A model generated the notes under the pieces. The model worked only from the letters and a program-made list of their open reading frames with translations. It ran no database searches and had not been told where the DNA came from. DNA of 64,000 nucleotides from Caldilineaceae bacterium. GTDB lineage: Bacteria; Chloroflexota; Anaerolineae; Caldilineales; Caldilineaceae. The position numbers were made by a program, and so were the translations under genes. The stretch lies in NCBI GenBank assembly GCA_022842065.1, contig JALHQH010000021.1:124001-188000 (forward strand), in the 5' to 3' direction. Positions 44,562 through 51,753 of the stretch are shown here, one piece after another (within the stretch, counting starts at the first letter, position 1; every line of letters begins with the position of its first letter).

Positions 44562-44987
44562 ATGCGTACAACGATAGTAGCAGGGATTGTGATTGTCCTG
44601 GCGATTCGCTTGCTGGCGTGGGCATGGTCAGCACCGATAGAGGCGCAATCAGCCACGGGGGAACCATTAGTAACGGTTGTGCCAACAGTCGCACCAATAC
44701 CCACTGCAACATTGGCGCAACTAGGCACACCGGTTCGGGTGCAATTCGACATTGGCACCTATGGCACATCGTTACAGGTAAAGGGCCAGAAAACCTTTGT
44801 ACTTTGGGCGAGGGCCGGGCAGGTAATGCGGTTGACCTCAGATCGGACATTCGCCGCACGCATGACGGCACCGAACGGTGATGACGTGCCATTCAGTCAA
44901 TTAGCGGCAACGTTGCCGTCAAACGGCGACTATGTGCTGACCGTGGCCAGTGACGATAGCTTCACATTTTGGATCGACATTCGGTGA
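44562..44987 (+). CDS. Exported or anchored beta-rich protein
   Basis: 141 aa from ATG 44562. N-terminal helix TIVAGIVIVLAIRLLAWAW, a short Thr/Pro linker (VVPTVAPIPTATL), then a beta-sandwich-like domain (VRVQFDIGTYGTSLQVKGQK, GDYVLTVASDDSFTFWIDI) like bacterial pre-peptidase C-terminal domains. A 27-codon frame starts at GTG 44984 over its stop but has no further support. Confidence 0.6.
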   Translation: MRTTIVAGIVIVLAIRLLAWAWSAPIEAQSATGEPLVTVVPTVAPIPTATLAQLGTPVRVQFDIGTYGTSLQVKGQKTFVLWARAGQVMRLTSDRTFAARMTAPNGDDVPFSQLAATLPSNGDYVLTVASDDSFTFWIDIR

Positions 44988-45055
44988 TCGGCCTGCACAA
45001 CCGCGGTAAGCGCAAGCCGCTACTCCCCAACGGCACCGCCCGCTGGGCAGCGCGA

Positions 45056-45089
45056 ACAGGCAACTAGGTAAATTTACCTAGTTGCCTGT
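45056..45089. promoter_or_regulatory. 34-bp perfect palindrome, site A of the GGTAAATTTACC family
   Basis: Arms ACAGGCAACTAGGTAAA and its complement meet at the AT centre (45056-45089). It is the longest perfect member of the dispersed palindromes of the element. Confidence 0.75.
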
Positions 45090-45350
45090 GATGCAGGTTG
45101 AGTAGGTTTGTGTGGACATACGGTAGTCATAGAGGCAACAGATCAACCCCAACCTTAAAATTTTGCGCAAAACATTTCTTACGCAAGCGGCAATTCTTGT
45201 AAATATTTATGTTAAAAATCGGGTGATTTTAACCCATTTTGTTAAAAACGATGTCAAATTCTGCAATAAATTATGTTAACTCGTCCGACGAGTTATGTAA
45301 ATTATGTCTATTATTAGTGCACCAATTTTCAAATTGGTCATCAATTATGA
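45090..45350. other. AT-rich intergenic region with small palindromes (candidate origin)
   Basis: Markedly AT-rich. Contains GTTAAAAATC/GATTTTAAC (45211-45233), TAACTCGTC/GACGAGTTA (45277-45295), ACCAATTT/AAATTGGT (45321-45338) and repeated GTTAAAA. It sits between the membrane-protein genes and the replication genes. Confidence 0.45.
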
Positions 45351-45379
45351 TTGACTAGAATGAACGCATGTGCTACAAT
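45351..45379 (+). promoter_or_regulatory. Strong sigma-70-type promoter
   Basis: TTGACT (45351-45356), 17-base spacer, TACAAT (45374-45379). Predicted start near 45386. The -35 overlaps the inverted repeat TCAATTATGATTGA. Confidence 0.7.
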
Positions 45380-45385
45380 TGGAAC

Positions 45386-45525
45386 ACCAATGTTTCTGGA
45401 GCGAATCCAAGGGGTTCGACAGGGGACAACGGGAATCGGCGTAGCGGAGCAAGGCAAAACTACGCAGGGTGGCGGGGAGCAAGGCGAGCCGCTCCATATT
45501 CAACTTGGCTGAATGCAGCCTTTTT
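45386..45525 (+). ncRNA. Candidate structured small RNA (~140 nt)
   Basis: Begins at a strong promoter. Pairings: TGGAGCG (45397-45403) with CGCTCCA (45490-45496), inside which GCGTAG (45439-45444) pairs with CTACGC (45460-45465). It ends in GGCTG AATG CAGCC followed by five T (45507-45525), an intrinsic terminator. No good open frame fills it. Read-through would reach the RHH regulator gene at 45573. I do not recognise the RNA family. Confidence 0.5.
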
Positions 45526-45572
45526 GAATAGGAGCAGCGCGCCTTTTTTAATTCCAAAAACACGAGGTAGCA

Positions 45573-45797
45573 ATGAGCAAAATAGTTTCTTTACATGTGA
45601 AGATCGACCGACAACAACTGGCGATTCTTGATGATCTAGCGCAAAGACACGGTTGTAATAGATCGGAAATTGCGCGTCAAATTTTCAATAATGTTCAGAT
45701 TGTGAACAAACCGGTTTTGGGATCGATTATTGAGGTCAGAGGCAATCATGCAACTTTAGAGGAGAAACATGTACTACAAATCGAGGCTACAGGGTAG
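45573..45797 (+). CDS. Ribbon-helix-helix DNA-binding regulator
   Basis: 74 aa. The RHH fold is seen in IVSLHVKIDRQQLAILDDLA followed by HGCNRSEIARQIF. GAGG lies seven bases before the ATG. RHH proteins bind palindromic operators as dimers of dimers; the element's dispersed GGTAAATTTACC palindromes, one of which lies 70 bases after this gene, are obvious candidates. A role in partition or copy control is also possible. Confidence 0.75.
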   Translation: MSKIVSLHVKIDRQQLAILDDLAQRHGCNRSEIARQIFNNVQIVNKPVLGSIIEVRGNHATLEEKHVLQIEATG

Positions 45798-45824
45798 CCG
45801 ATATAGCGAACAACGAGGCGGTTG

Positions 45825-45851
45825 TGATCGGGTGTTACCAGCACCCGATCA
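45825..45851 (+). promoter_or_regulatory. Hairpin between RHH and prim-pol genes
   Basis: TGATCGGGTG (45825-45834) pairs with CACCCGATCA (45842-45851), 7-nt loop, no T-run. A short frame from 45769 (MYYKSRLQGSRYSEQ) with GGAG upstream runs across it but has weak support. Confidence 0.4.
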
Positions 45852-45867
45852 CAGGAGTGTCCGCTCC

Positions 45868-45891
45868 AAACTACGTAAATTTACCAAGATT
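45868..45891. promoter_or_regulatory. Palindrome site B overlapping a putative promoter
   Basis: AAACTACGTAAATTTACCAA: core GTAAATTTAC with one degenerate arm. TTTACC (45880) lies 16 bases before TAGAAT (45902-45907), a plausible promoter for the prim-pol gene, so occupancy would block the -35. Confidence 0.5.
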
Positions 45892-45920
45892 TTTGTTGAT
45901 TTAGAATGGACAAGTTTATT

Positions 45921-46910
45921 ATGGCACAGCCCACGCGAAAAATCAATACCGCGGTGATCCGCAAGGATCACCCCACACATGACGCGGTGCTGAATAGATC
46001 AGCAACAGCACGTACCCTTGTCAATCCCAACAACATACCGCGGGAACTTTGGCAATATCGCCAGTTTGTCTGCTGGCGTTATGAGCCGGTTCCAGAGCGC
46101 GAAAAACCGGACAAAAAACCCGTCAACCCCAGAACCCTGGGCAATGCTGGATCGACTTACAAAAACACCTGGTCGGATATCCACATAGCGTGTGCAACCT
46201 ACAAAGCCAAAACACACCTCGCCGGGATCGGGTTCGTTGTCACCCGTAACGATCCCTATGTTGTTATCGATCTAGACGACTGTCTGATTGATGGACAGAT
46301 CAGCCAGTACGCCGCGGATATCGTTAGCACACTAAATACTTACACTGAAATTTCTCCAAGTGGCAGCGGTCTACGGCTGATTGTTCGGTGTAGGACGTTG
46401 CCCAAAGCACGCAAAGCCGACGATCTTGGATTTGAGATGTACAGCACGGCGCGCTTTGCCACTCTGACGGGTAATGTCTACCAAAGCAACCCCATCGCCT
46501 CTTTTGATGCTCTGGAATGGCTAATTGATCGCTTTGCTCCACGACCAACGAATGAACGGCCACCAACATCAACAGCGGAAGAGAGACACTTTTCTTTTTC
46601 TCCTACGCTTGATGACGCGGCGCTGTGGAAGCGGATGTTTGGCAGTCGCGCCGGCGACAAAATTCGGCGGCTGTACGATGGTGTCACCGCTGATTACGCA
46701 ACCCATAGCGAAGCCGATCTAGCCCTGTGTGCGCGCCTCCTCTACTGGACTGGTGGCGATCTGGATCGGGTGGATCGTATGTTTCGCCAGTCAGGACTAT
46801 ACAGGCCGGATCGATGGGATCGGGCAGCGCGCCAGGGCGAAACCTACGGTCAGGGGACAATCAAACGGGCGAGATCGACGCAGACATATAGGGGGAGGGG
46901 GGTGCGATGA
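45921..46910 (+). CDS. Prim-pol-type primase-polymerase (NrS-1-like)
   Basis: About 329 aa from ATG 45921 (45906 is an in-frame alternative). N-terminal AEP/prim-pol fold: LAGIGFVVTRNDPYVVIDLD with catalytic acidic residues, then SPSGSGLRLIVR. The C-terminal part ALCARLLYWTGGDLDRVDRM and FRQSGLYRPDRWDR matches the helical tail of NrS-1-like phage polymerases. It would prime and extend DNA for element replication. The stop overlaps the start of the ATPase gene. Confidence 0.82.
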   Translation: MAQPTRKINTAVIRKDHPTHDAVLNRSATARTLVNPNNIPRELWQYRQFVCWRYEPVPEREKPDKKPVNPRTLGNAGSTYKNTWSDIHIACATYKAKTHLAGIGFVVTRNDPYVVIDLDDCLIDGQISQYAADIVSTLNTYTEISPSGSGLRLIVRCRTLPKARKADDLGFEMYSTARFATLTGNVYQSNPIASFDALEWLIDRFAPRPTNERPPTSTAEERHFSFSPTLDDAALWKRMFGSRAGDKIRRLYDGVTADYATHSEADLALCARLLYWTGGDLDRVDRMFRQSGLYRPDRWDRAARQGETYGQGTIKRARSTQTYRGRGVR

Positions 46911-49078
46911 GTTATCAACAACCGGATAACAGTTCGCCCCTGACCATTGATGCCGTGTTGCAGGAAATCAGCAAATTGACGACCAATAAGGCCGCAACGC
47001 CAGCAGAGCGAAAGCAGCGGATCGTTAAAGAATTGGCCTCTGCTATAGGTGGCCTTGACCGGTCCGATCATGCGCTGGTAATCGAATCGCTCAGACGGGC
47101 AGACGCCAATTTTACCAAATCCGACGCAACCACATTTGTGGCCGGTTGTGTGGCCGATGCAAAACGGCGCGCCAAGGAACAACAGCGCCAACGGGCAGAG
47201 CGCGCCCGCGCCAACCTACTGACAGAGCGCGCCAGCAAGGGTAAGCGGTCAATCGATGTAGGCAACCGGCAACTATCGGATATCTGCGCAGACGCCATGC
47301 AAGCATTGATCGACGACAACGGCGATCAGCCTAGCACCTTCGTGCGCGGTGGGGCGTTGGTGCGTATCGGTCAGGATGAGCGGGATCATATCTCAATTCA
47401 GGAATATGGCACAGGTTCCTTGCTATCCAAGCTATCTACGGTGGCTGATTGGGAAACGGTAACCATTGATGGCGAGGGCAACCCAAAGACGCAAGCGGTA
47501 TTTCCACCCAAAGACGCAATCACGGCCATTCTGGGGGCTGGTAGCTGGCCTGGAATGCCACCATTGGCAGGCATTGTCAACAGCCCGATCTATGCCAAAG
47601 ATGGCGAACTACACAGCCAACCAGGGTACAACCCTAACACACGGTTGCACTATACGGGTGGCGTCAAGGTCGGGGATACCAGACCAACGGAAGAGAACAT
47701 TAAGAGCGCTAAGGATCTGTTGCTCAACGAAATGTTGGGTGACTTCGCTTTCAAGGATGACGCAAGCAAAGCTCATACCCTTGCCTATCTGCTACTACCA
47801 TTCGTGCGCGACATGATCCACGGTGCGACACCTGTATATGTGGTTGATAGCCCATCACCAGGGACGGGGAAGGGGCTGCTATTGAATGCTTGTGCTTATC
47901 TCGCTTTGGGCCACGACGCAAGCACGATGGCGGCGGCCAAAGATGATGAGGAATGGCGTAAGCGAATTACAACCTCTCTTATGCGCGGCGCTACGCACCT
48001 GATAATCGACAACGTGAACCATCCCCTAGATAGTGGCGTGCTGGCTAGTGCGCTGACCCAACCAGTTTGGGAGGATCGCACCCTGGGCGTCAACCGGGAT
48101 GTGAGAATCCCGATTCGCACCGTGTGGGGCTTGACGGCTAACAATGTGCAGATGAGCCAAGAATTAACCCGGCGCGCGCTGTGGATTCGCTTGGATGCCA
48201 ACAGCGAAAAGCCTTGGGAGCGAACAGAATTCAAGCACCCTAACCTTATGCAATGGGTTAGGGAAAATCGAGATCAGTTGGTGACAGCGGCGCTTACCCT
48301 GATTCAAGCATGGATCGAAGCTGGTCAACCGGCATTCAAGGGGCGCGCCAAGGGTAGCTACGAATCATGGGCCGCTGTAATGGGGGGTATCCTACAAACC
48401 GAAACCCTGGGTATACCTGGCTTTCTCGACAACGAAAGTGAGTTATACGAACGTGTCACCAGCAAGGCCGATATGCTTAGTGACTTCGTAAAGGCGTGGT
48501 GGGACAAATACGGTAGCGAGGCCACTTCCGCCTACTCGCTTTTCCAACTAGCCAGCTTTGCCGACAGTGAAGCGGGTAATAAGCTTGGCAACTGGCACAA
48601 CCTATTAGGTGAGTTGCTTGGCAGCGGCAACCAGCGGGCGCGGCAAATCCGGCTGGGGAGAGTACTCGGAGAGCAGCAAGACAAGATTATCAGTGGTTAC
48701 AAGATCCTTCACGCCAAGACGGCCAACGGCATGAAGTACTGGGAACTTCAGCCAGTAGAATACAAAGTAGAATACAAAGAGTCCTATTCTACCAACGATA
48801 CCGGCGATCTACAGGAGAGAAAAAACGGTTCAGTAGAATATGTAGAATATGTAGAATACAAAACTGACCCCCGCGCGTGTAGAGAGAAAAATATTTTTCT
48901 TGCTTCAGAAGAAAAAATAAAAAGGGTCTCTACATGCGGACCGGGGTCAAATGATTCTACCTATTCTACCAACGGCCACGAAAAAGACGCTCCTACAGGT
49001 GGTAGCGAGTCGGTAGAATACAACGACTCCTATTCTACCTATTCTACCGAAACCGAGGTGCATACATGGACACTCTAA
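46907..49078 (+). CDS. AAA+/SF3-like replicative ATPase with iteron-bearing tail
   Basis: 723 aa. N-terminal basic helical region, then an ATPase: VVDSPSPGTGKGLLLNACAY (Walker A, about 318), THLIIDNVNHPLDSGV (Walker B-like, about 363), WGLTANNVQMSQELTRRALW (sensor 1 and arginine finger). The prim-pol/helicase order is common in plasmids and phages. The last 100 residues are low complexity (EYVEYVEYK, STYSTNG, SYSTYSTETE) because the DNA there consists of repeated GTAGAATA octamers, so that tail may have no protein function. The ATG overlaps the prim-pol stop. Confidence 0.8.
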   Translation: MSYQQPDNSSPLTIDAVLQEISKLTTNKAATPAERKQRIVKELASAIGGLDRSDHALVIESLRRADANFTKSDATTFVAGCVADAKRRAKEQQRQRAERARANLLTERASKGKRSIDVGNRQLSDICADAMQALIDDNGDQPSTFVRGGALVRIGQDERDHISIQEYGTGSLLSKLSTVADWETVTIDGEGNPKTQAVFPPKDAITAILGAGSWPGMPPLAGIVNSPIYAKDGELHSQPGYNPNTRLHYTGGVKVGDTRPTEENIKSAKDLLLNEMLGDFAFKDDASKAHTLAYLLLPFVRDMIHGATPVYVVDSPSPGTGKGLLLNACAYLALGHDASTMAAAKDDEEWRKRITTSLMRGATHLIIDNVNHPLDSGVLASALTQPVWEDRTLGVNRDVRIPIRTVWGLTANNVQMSQELTRRALWIRLDANSEKPWERTEFKHPNLMQWVRENRDQLVTAALTLIQAWIEAGQPAFKGRAKGSYESWAAVMGGILQTETLGIPGFLDNESELYERVTSKADMLSDFVKAWWDKYGSEATSAYSLFQLASFADSEAGNKLGNWHNLLGELLGSGNQRARQIRLGRVLGEQQDKIISGYKILHAKTANGMKYWELQPVEYKVEYKESYSTNDTGDLQERKNGSVEYVEYVEYKTDPRACREKNIFLASEEKIKRVSTCGPGSNDSTYSTNGHEKDAPTGGSESVEYNDSYSTYSTETEVHTWTL
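48755..49047. repeat. GTAGAATA octamer array (iterons or transfer-site repeats)
   Basis: Ten exact octamers in 293 bases. Plus orientation starts: 48755, 48767, 48833, 48842, 48851 and 49013. Minus orientation: 48785, 48962, 49031 and 49040. There is a near-copy at 48953. Three plus copies are spaced exactly nine bases. In the middle an imperfect inverted repeat (48874-48885 with 48927-48938) frames an A/T-only-rich stretch (48886-48923) that could unwind. All lie inside the 3' end of the ATPase gene. Confidence 0.85.
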
Positions 49079-49419
49079 CCCTGATCGAACAAGCCAAGGG
49101 GCTGGGCCTATCGTTAACCATTGTCGATGGCCGATTGAACGTTACTGGACCAAAGACAGCGGCGGTGGCGGCGTTGGTGCAGCGGATGACACCACACAAA
49201 GAAAAGTTGATCGCCGCGCTCGCCACTGACACCGATTATGACACCCTGCCCTATGGCGATCTCACAACCTGGGTAGGGCATACCGTAGATGCTGAAACAT
49301 GGGATGGGCTACAAGATGAGTGCCAACGGCGCTACGGGCAAGCGTGGGAGTTCACAGCAAAACCGGTTGCGGCTGGGTGGCAAGTAACACGTTTTGCGTC
49401 AGCGGGTTGGTGCCGATAA
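49066..49419 (+). CDS. TubC-N-like small protein
   Basis: 117 aa. The N-terminus LIEQAKGLGLSLTIVDGRLN plus VTGPKTAAVAALVQRM is like the TubC N-terminal docking domain often found in mobile-element proteins downstream of primases. The C-terminal half (TWDGLQDECQRRYGQAWEF) is not recognised. It starts inside the end of the ATPase gene, 13 bases before its stop. Confidence 0.65.
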   Translation: MDTLTLIEQAKGLGLSLTIVDGRLNVTGPKTAAVAALVQRMTPHKEKLIAALATDTDYDTLPYGDLTTWVGHTVDAETWDGLQDECQRRYGQAWEFTAKPVAAGWQVTRFASAGWCR

Positions 49420-49429
49420 GCCAAAAGCA

Positions 49430-49503
49430 GAGACACACTTCTCTCTCTAGGGGTACCGGCAAAGATCGGGTGTGGCGTCACCCTAAAGAGAGAAGTGTGT
49501 CTC
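49430..49503. repeat. Foldback after the TubC-like gene
   Basis: GAGACACACTTCTCTCT (49430-49446) is exactly inverted at 49487-49503, and TAGGG/CCCTA extends the stem after one mismatch. Could act as a bidirectional terminator. Confidence 0.55.
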
Positions 49504-49551
49504 TCAGTAGCAACTCTACCAGACAAGAGGCGAAAGAAAGGAGAATGAATC

Positions 49552-49728
49552 GTGCAATCAACTGGCGATCCCGCCTACAATCTGATCGCTGCAACCTATA
49601 AGCAGGTAATCAGGGATGCCCACAAAGGAGGTCCATGCGCAGTTAAGTGGCTGGAAATAGTAGTCCCTAATGGTGTGAAAAATGCCCTGCCAAGCAGCAG
49701 AAACCTGCAAAAACCGCTGCAAATGTAG
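49552..49728 (+). CDS. Small hypothetical protein (GTG start)
   Basis: 58 aa: MQSTGDPAYNLIAATYKQVI, RDAHKGGPCAVKWLEIVVPN and a basic end. AAAGGAG lies about eight bases upstream of GTG 49552. The frame overlaps the start of the broken gene that follows. Not recognised. Confidence 0.4.
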   Translation: MQSTGDPAYNLIAATYKQVIRDAHKGGPCAVKWLEIVVPNGVKNALPSSRNLQKPLQM

Positions 49729-49976
49729 GGATCCCGGCGCGCTCTCAATTTCAAAAAAGGAAGCATTACAAAAAATTCGAGCAAGTGCACGATAGAAAAA
49801 GCGTAGTGCTACGTAATCCATAATTGGGTGCACGCTGGGTTAAAGGAGGCAAAACGGCAGCCGATGTAACCTGTCCCAAATGTGCAGATCGCCTCAAACA
49901 AGATCAGAATGATCCAGAGATTAACCGTCGCATCCAAACATACTTACAAGACCGAGTACCGCCTGATTGGCAGTGA
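49665..49976 (+). pseudogene. Broken zinc-finger-like gene with an in-frame stop
   Basis: One frame reads WCEKCPAKQQKPAKTAANVG, continues to VVLRNP, meets TAA at 49821-49823, then continues LGARWVKGGKTAADVTCPKC ADRLKQDQ to the stop at 49974-49976. The two CXXC pairs on either side suggest one small zinc-binding protein disrupted by a point mutation. No start codon is evident upstream. Confidence 0.4.
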
Positions 49977-49981
49977 ACAAC

Positions 49982-50001
49982 ACTTGGTAAATTTACCAAG
50001 T
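49982..50001. promoter_or_regulatory. Palindrome site C
   Basis: ACTTGGTAAATTTACCAAGT, a perfect 20-bp palindrome 60 bases before the promoter of the restriction-modification region. Confidence 0.65.
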
Positions 50002-50060
50002 TGATCAATCCGCAGATTGCGACACATGCGCCGCCCCTTTGTTACATCCAGACCACTAGA

Positions 50061-50089
50061 TTGACATAATCTGCGATCTGCCGTAAACT
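50061..50089 (+). promoter_or_regulatory. Promoter upstream of the type I RM operon
   Basis: TTGACA (50061-50066), 17-base spacer, TAAACT (50084-50089). Predicted start near 50096. Confidence 0.6.
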
Positions 50090-50095
50090 CCAATT

Positions 50096-50247
50096 AAATA
50101 AAAAGAGCGCGGCTGCAACCGCGCTCGCCCCACTGCTGAGCCGCCAAGCTACCAGCAGCAGGATCTAGCCGACATTATACCATACCTTTGTAAAATGCAC
50201 CCCGGCAGACTGCTGTTTCGCTCAGTGGTTTGCCGGGGTTTTCGTTT
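50096..50247 (+). ncRNA. Leader or small RNA ending in a terminator before hsdM
   Basis: From the promoter at 50061 the transcript would contain GAGCGCGG/CCGCGCTC (50105-50126), CTGCTG/CAGCAG (50133-50158), and end at CCCCGGCA (50200-50207) with TGCCGGGG (50231-50238) plus TTTT. Either a ~150-nt small RNA or an attenuator limiting expression of the restriction system. Confidence 0.4.
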
Positions 50248-50301
50248 GCCCCAACTTCGTCATCACCGATGCAATCACAGACTAGGTAACAACCGTCCAT
50301 T

Positions 50302-51753
50302 ATGTTTGAACAGGCGTTTAGAAATATTGACGACGTGCTCCGCAAAGAAGCCGGCTGCACAACCGAACTCGACTACACCGAGCAGACTTCGTGGCTGCTC
50401 TTTCTCAAGTACCTAGACTCTCTCGAACAGGATCGAGCGCTGGAAGCGGAGCTGGAAGGGAAGGCGTATGCCTACATCCTTGACACACCTTACCGCTGGG
50501 AAAGTTGGGCTGCGCCCAAAGATGCAGCCGGAAAACTGGATCGCAACGTCGCCATGACCGGCGATGACTTGCGCGACTTCGTGAATAAAAAGCTCTTTCC
50601 TTACCTGAGTGGCTTTACCCAAAGGGCTAGTGGGCCGGACACGATTGAGTACAAGATCGGTCAAATCTTTGGCGAGATCAATAACAAGATCGCTGGTGGC
50701 TACAACCTGCGTGAAATTATTGAACAGATTGATGAGCTACGCTTCCGCTCCCAGGTTGAAAAGCACGAACTCTCTCAGCTTTATGAAGAGAAGGTCAAGC
50801 GCATGGGCAACGCTGGGCGCAATGGTGGTGAGTACTACACCCCGCGTCCACTCATTCGGGCAATGGTGCAAGTGGTACAGCCACAGATCGGTGACACGAT
50901 TTACGATGGCGCGTGTGGCTCGGCTGGCTTCTTGTGCGAAGCCTTTGACTACCTGAAGAAAGGCGACCTCACGACCAGCGACTTGGAGACGTTGCAGAAG
51001 CGGACCTTCTACGGCAAGGAAAAGAAGTCGCTCGCCTATGTGATTGCCATCATGAACCTGATCCTACATGGCATTGAGGCCCCCAACATCATTCATACCA
51101 ATACGCTGGCAGAGAATATCGCCGACATTCAGGACCACAATCGCTATAAGATCGTGTTGGCCAATCCCCCCTTTGGTGGCCATGAGCGCAAAGAAGTACA
51201 GCAGAACTTTCCGATCCGCACTGGCGAGACGGCTTTCCTTTTCCTGCAACACTTTATCAAGATACTCAAGGCTGGCGGACGCGCCGGCATCGTCATCAAG
51301 AATACCTTTCTCTCCAATACCGACAACGCGTCGGTGAGCTTGCGCAAACTCCTACTGGAGAGTTGTAATCTACATACGATCCTCGACTGCCCAAGTGGGA
51401 CGTTTCAAGGCGCAGGGGTGAAGACGGTTGTCCTCTTCTTTGAGAAGGGTATGCCCACGCGCCGGATCTGGTATTACCAGCTTGATCCTGGCCGCAGTCT
51501 GGGCAAGACGAACCCACTTAATGACAATGACCTCAGGGAGTTTGTCACCCTGCAAGGGACCTTTGCTAACTCACTTAAAAGCTGGAGCGTTGAAAGAAAG
51601 AATGTCGATTCGGCAACATTTGATCTTGCCGTAAAGAACCCGAACGGAGGCGAAACAGTCATGCTTCGCAGCCCTCAGGAAATCATGGATGAAATCTTAA
51701 CGCTGGATGAAGAGAGCGCTGAGATATTGGCGAATGTTAGAGGGTTGCTATGA
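50302..51753 (+). CDS. hsdM: Type I restriction-modification system, DNA methyltransferase subunit
   Basis: 483 aa N6-adenine methyltransferase. An N-terminal HsdM_N bundle is followed by SAM-binding motif I YDGACGSAGFLCEAF (about 208) and the catalytic motif IV ANPPFGGHE (about 285). It methylates the host's recognition sites and forms the core of the HsdMSR complex. The stop overlaps hsdS by four bases (ATGA). No clear ribosome site precedes ATG 50302. Confidence 0.95.
   Translation: MFEQAFRNIDDVLRKEAGCTTELDYTEQTSWLLFLKYLDSLEQDRALEAELEGKAYAYILDTPYRWESWAAPKDAAGKLDRNVAMTGDDLRDFVNKKLFPYLSGFTQRASGPDTIEYKIGQIFGEINNKIAGGYNLREIIEQIDELRFRSQVEKHELSQLYEEKVKRMGNAGRNGGEYYTPRPLIRAMVQVVQPQIGDTIYDGACGSAGFLCEAFDYLKKGDLTTSDLETLQKRTFYGKEKKSLAYVIAIMNLILHGIEAPNIIHTNTLAENIADIQDHNRYKIVLANPPFGGHERKEVQQNFPIRTGETAFLFLQHFIKILKAGGRAGIVIKNTFLSNTDNASVSLRKLLLESCNLHTILDCPSGTFQGAGVKTVVLFFEKGMPTRRIWYYQLDPGRSLGKTNPLNDNDLREFVTLQGTFANSLKSWSVERKNVDSATFDLAVKNPNGGETVMLRSPQEIMDEILTLDEESAEILANVRGLL

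Noticed and set aside
44984..45067. 27-codon GTG frame after the exported protein gene
   Set aside because: Very short, ends inside a palindrome, no homologous pattern.
45386..45525. tmRNA-like gene (GGGGTTCGACAGGGG resembles a tmRNA 5' part)
   Set aside because: No tRNA-like acceptor pairing, no tag-peptide frame, far too short.
45769..45957. 62-aa frame between RHH and prim-pol genes
   Set aside because: It has a possible GGAG site but overlaps a hairpin, an operator and the promoter, and the peptide has no recognisable pattern.
48755..49047. CRISPR array
   Set aside because: Repeats are 8 bases, in both orientations and irregularly spaced; no cas genes anywhere in the window.
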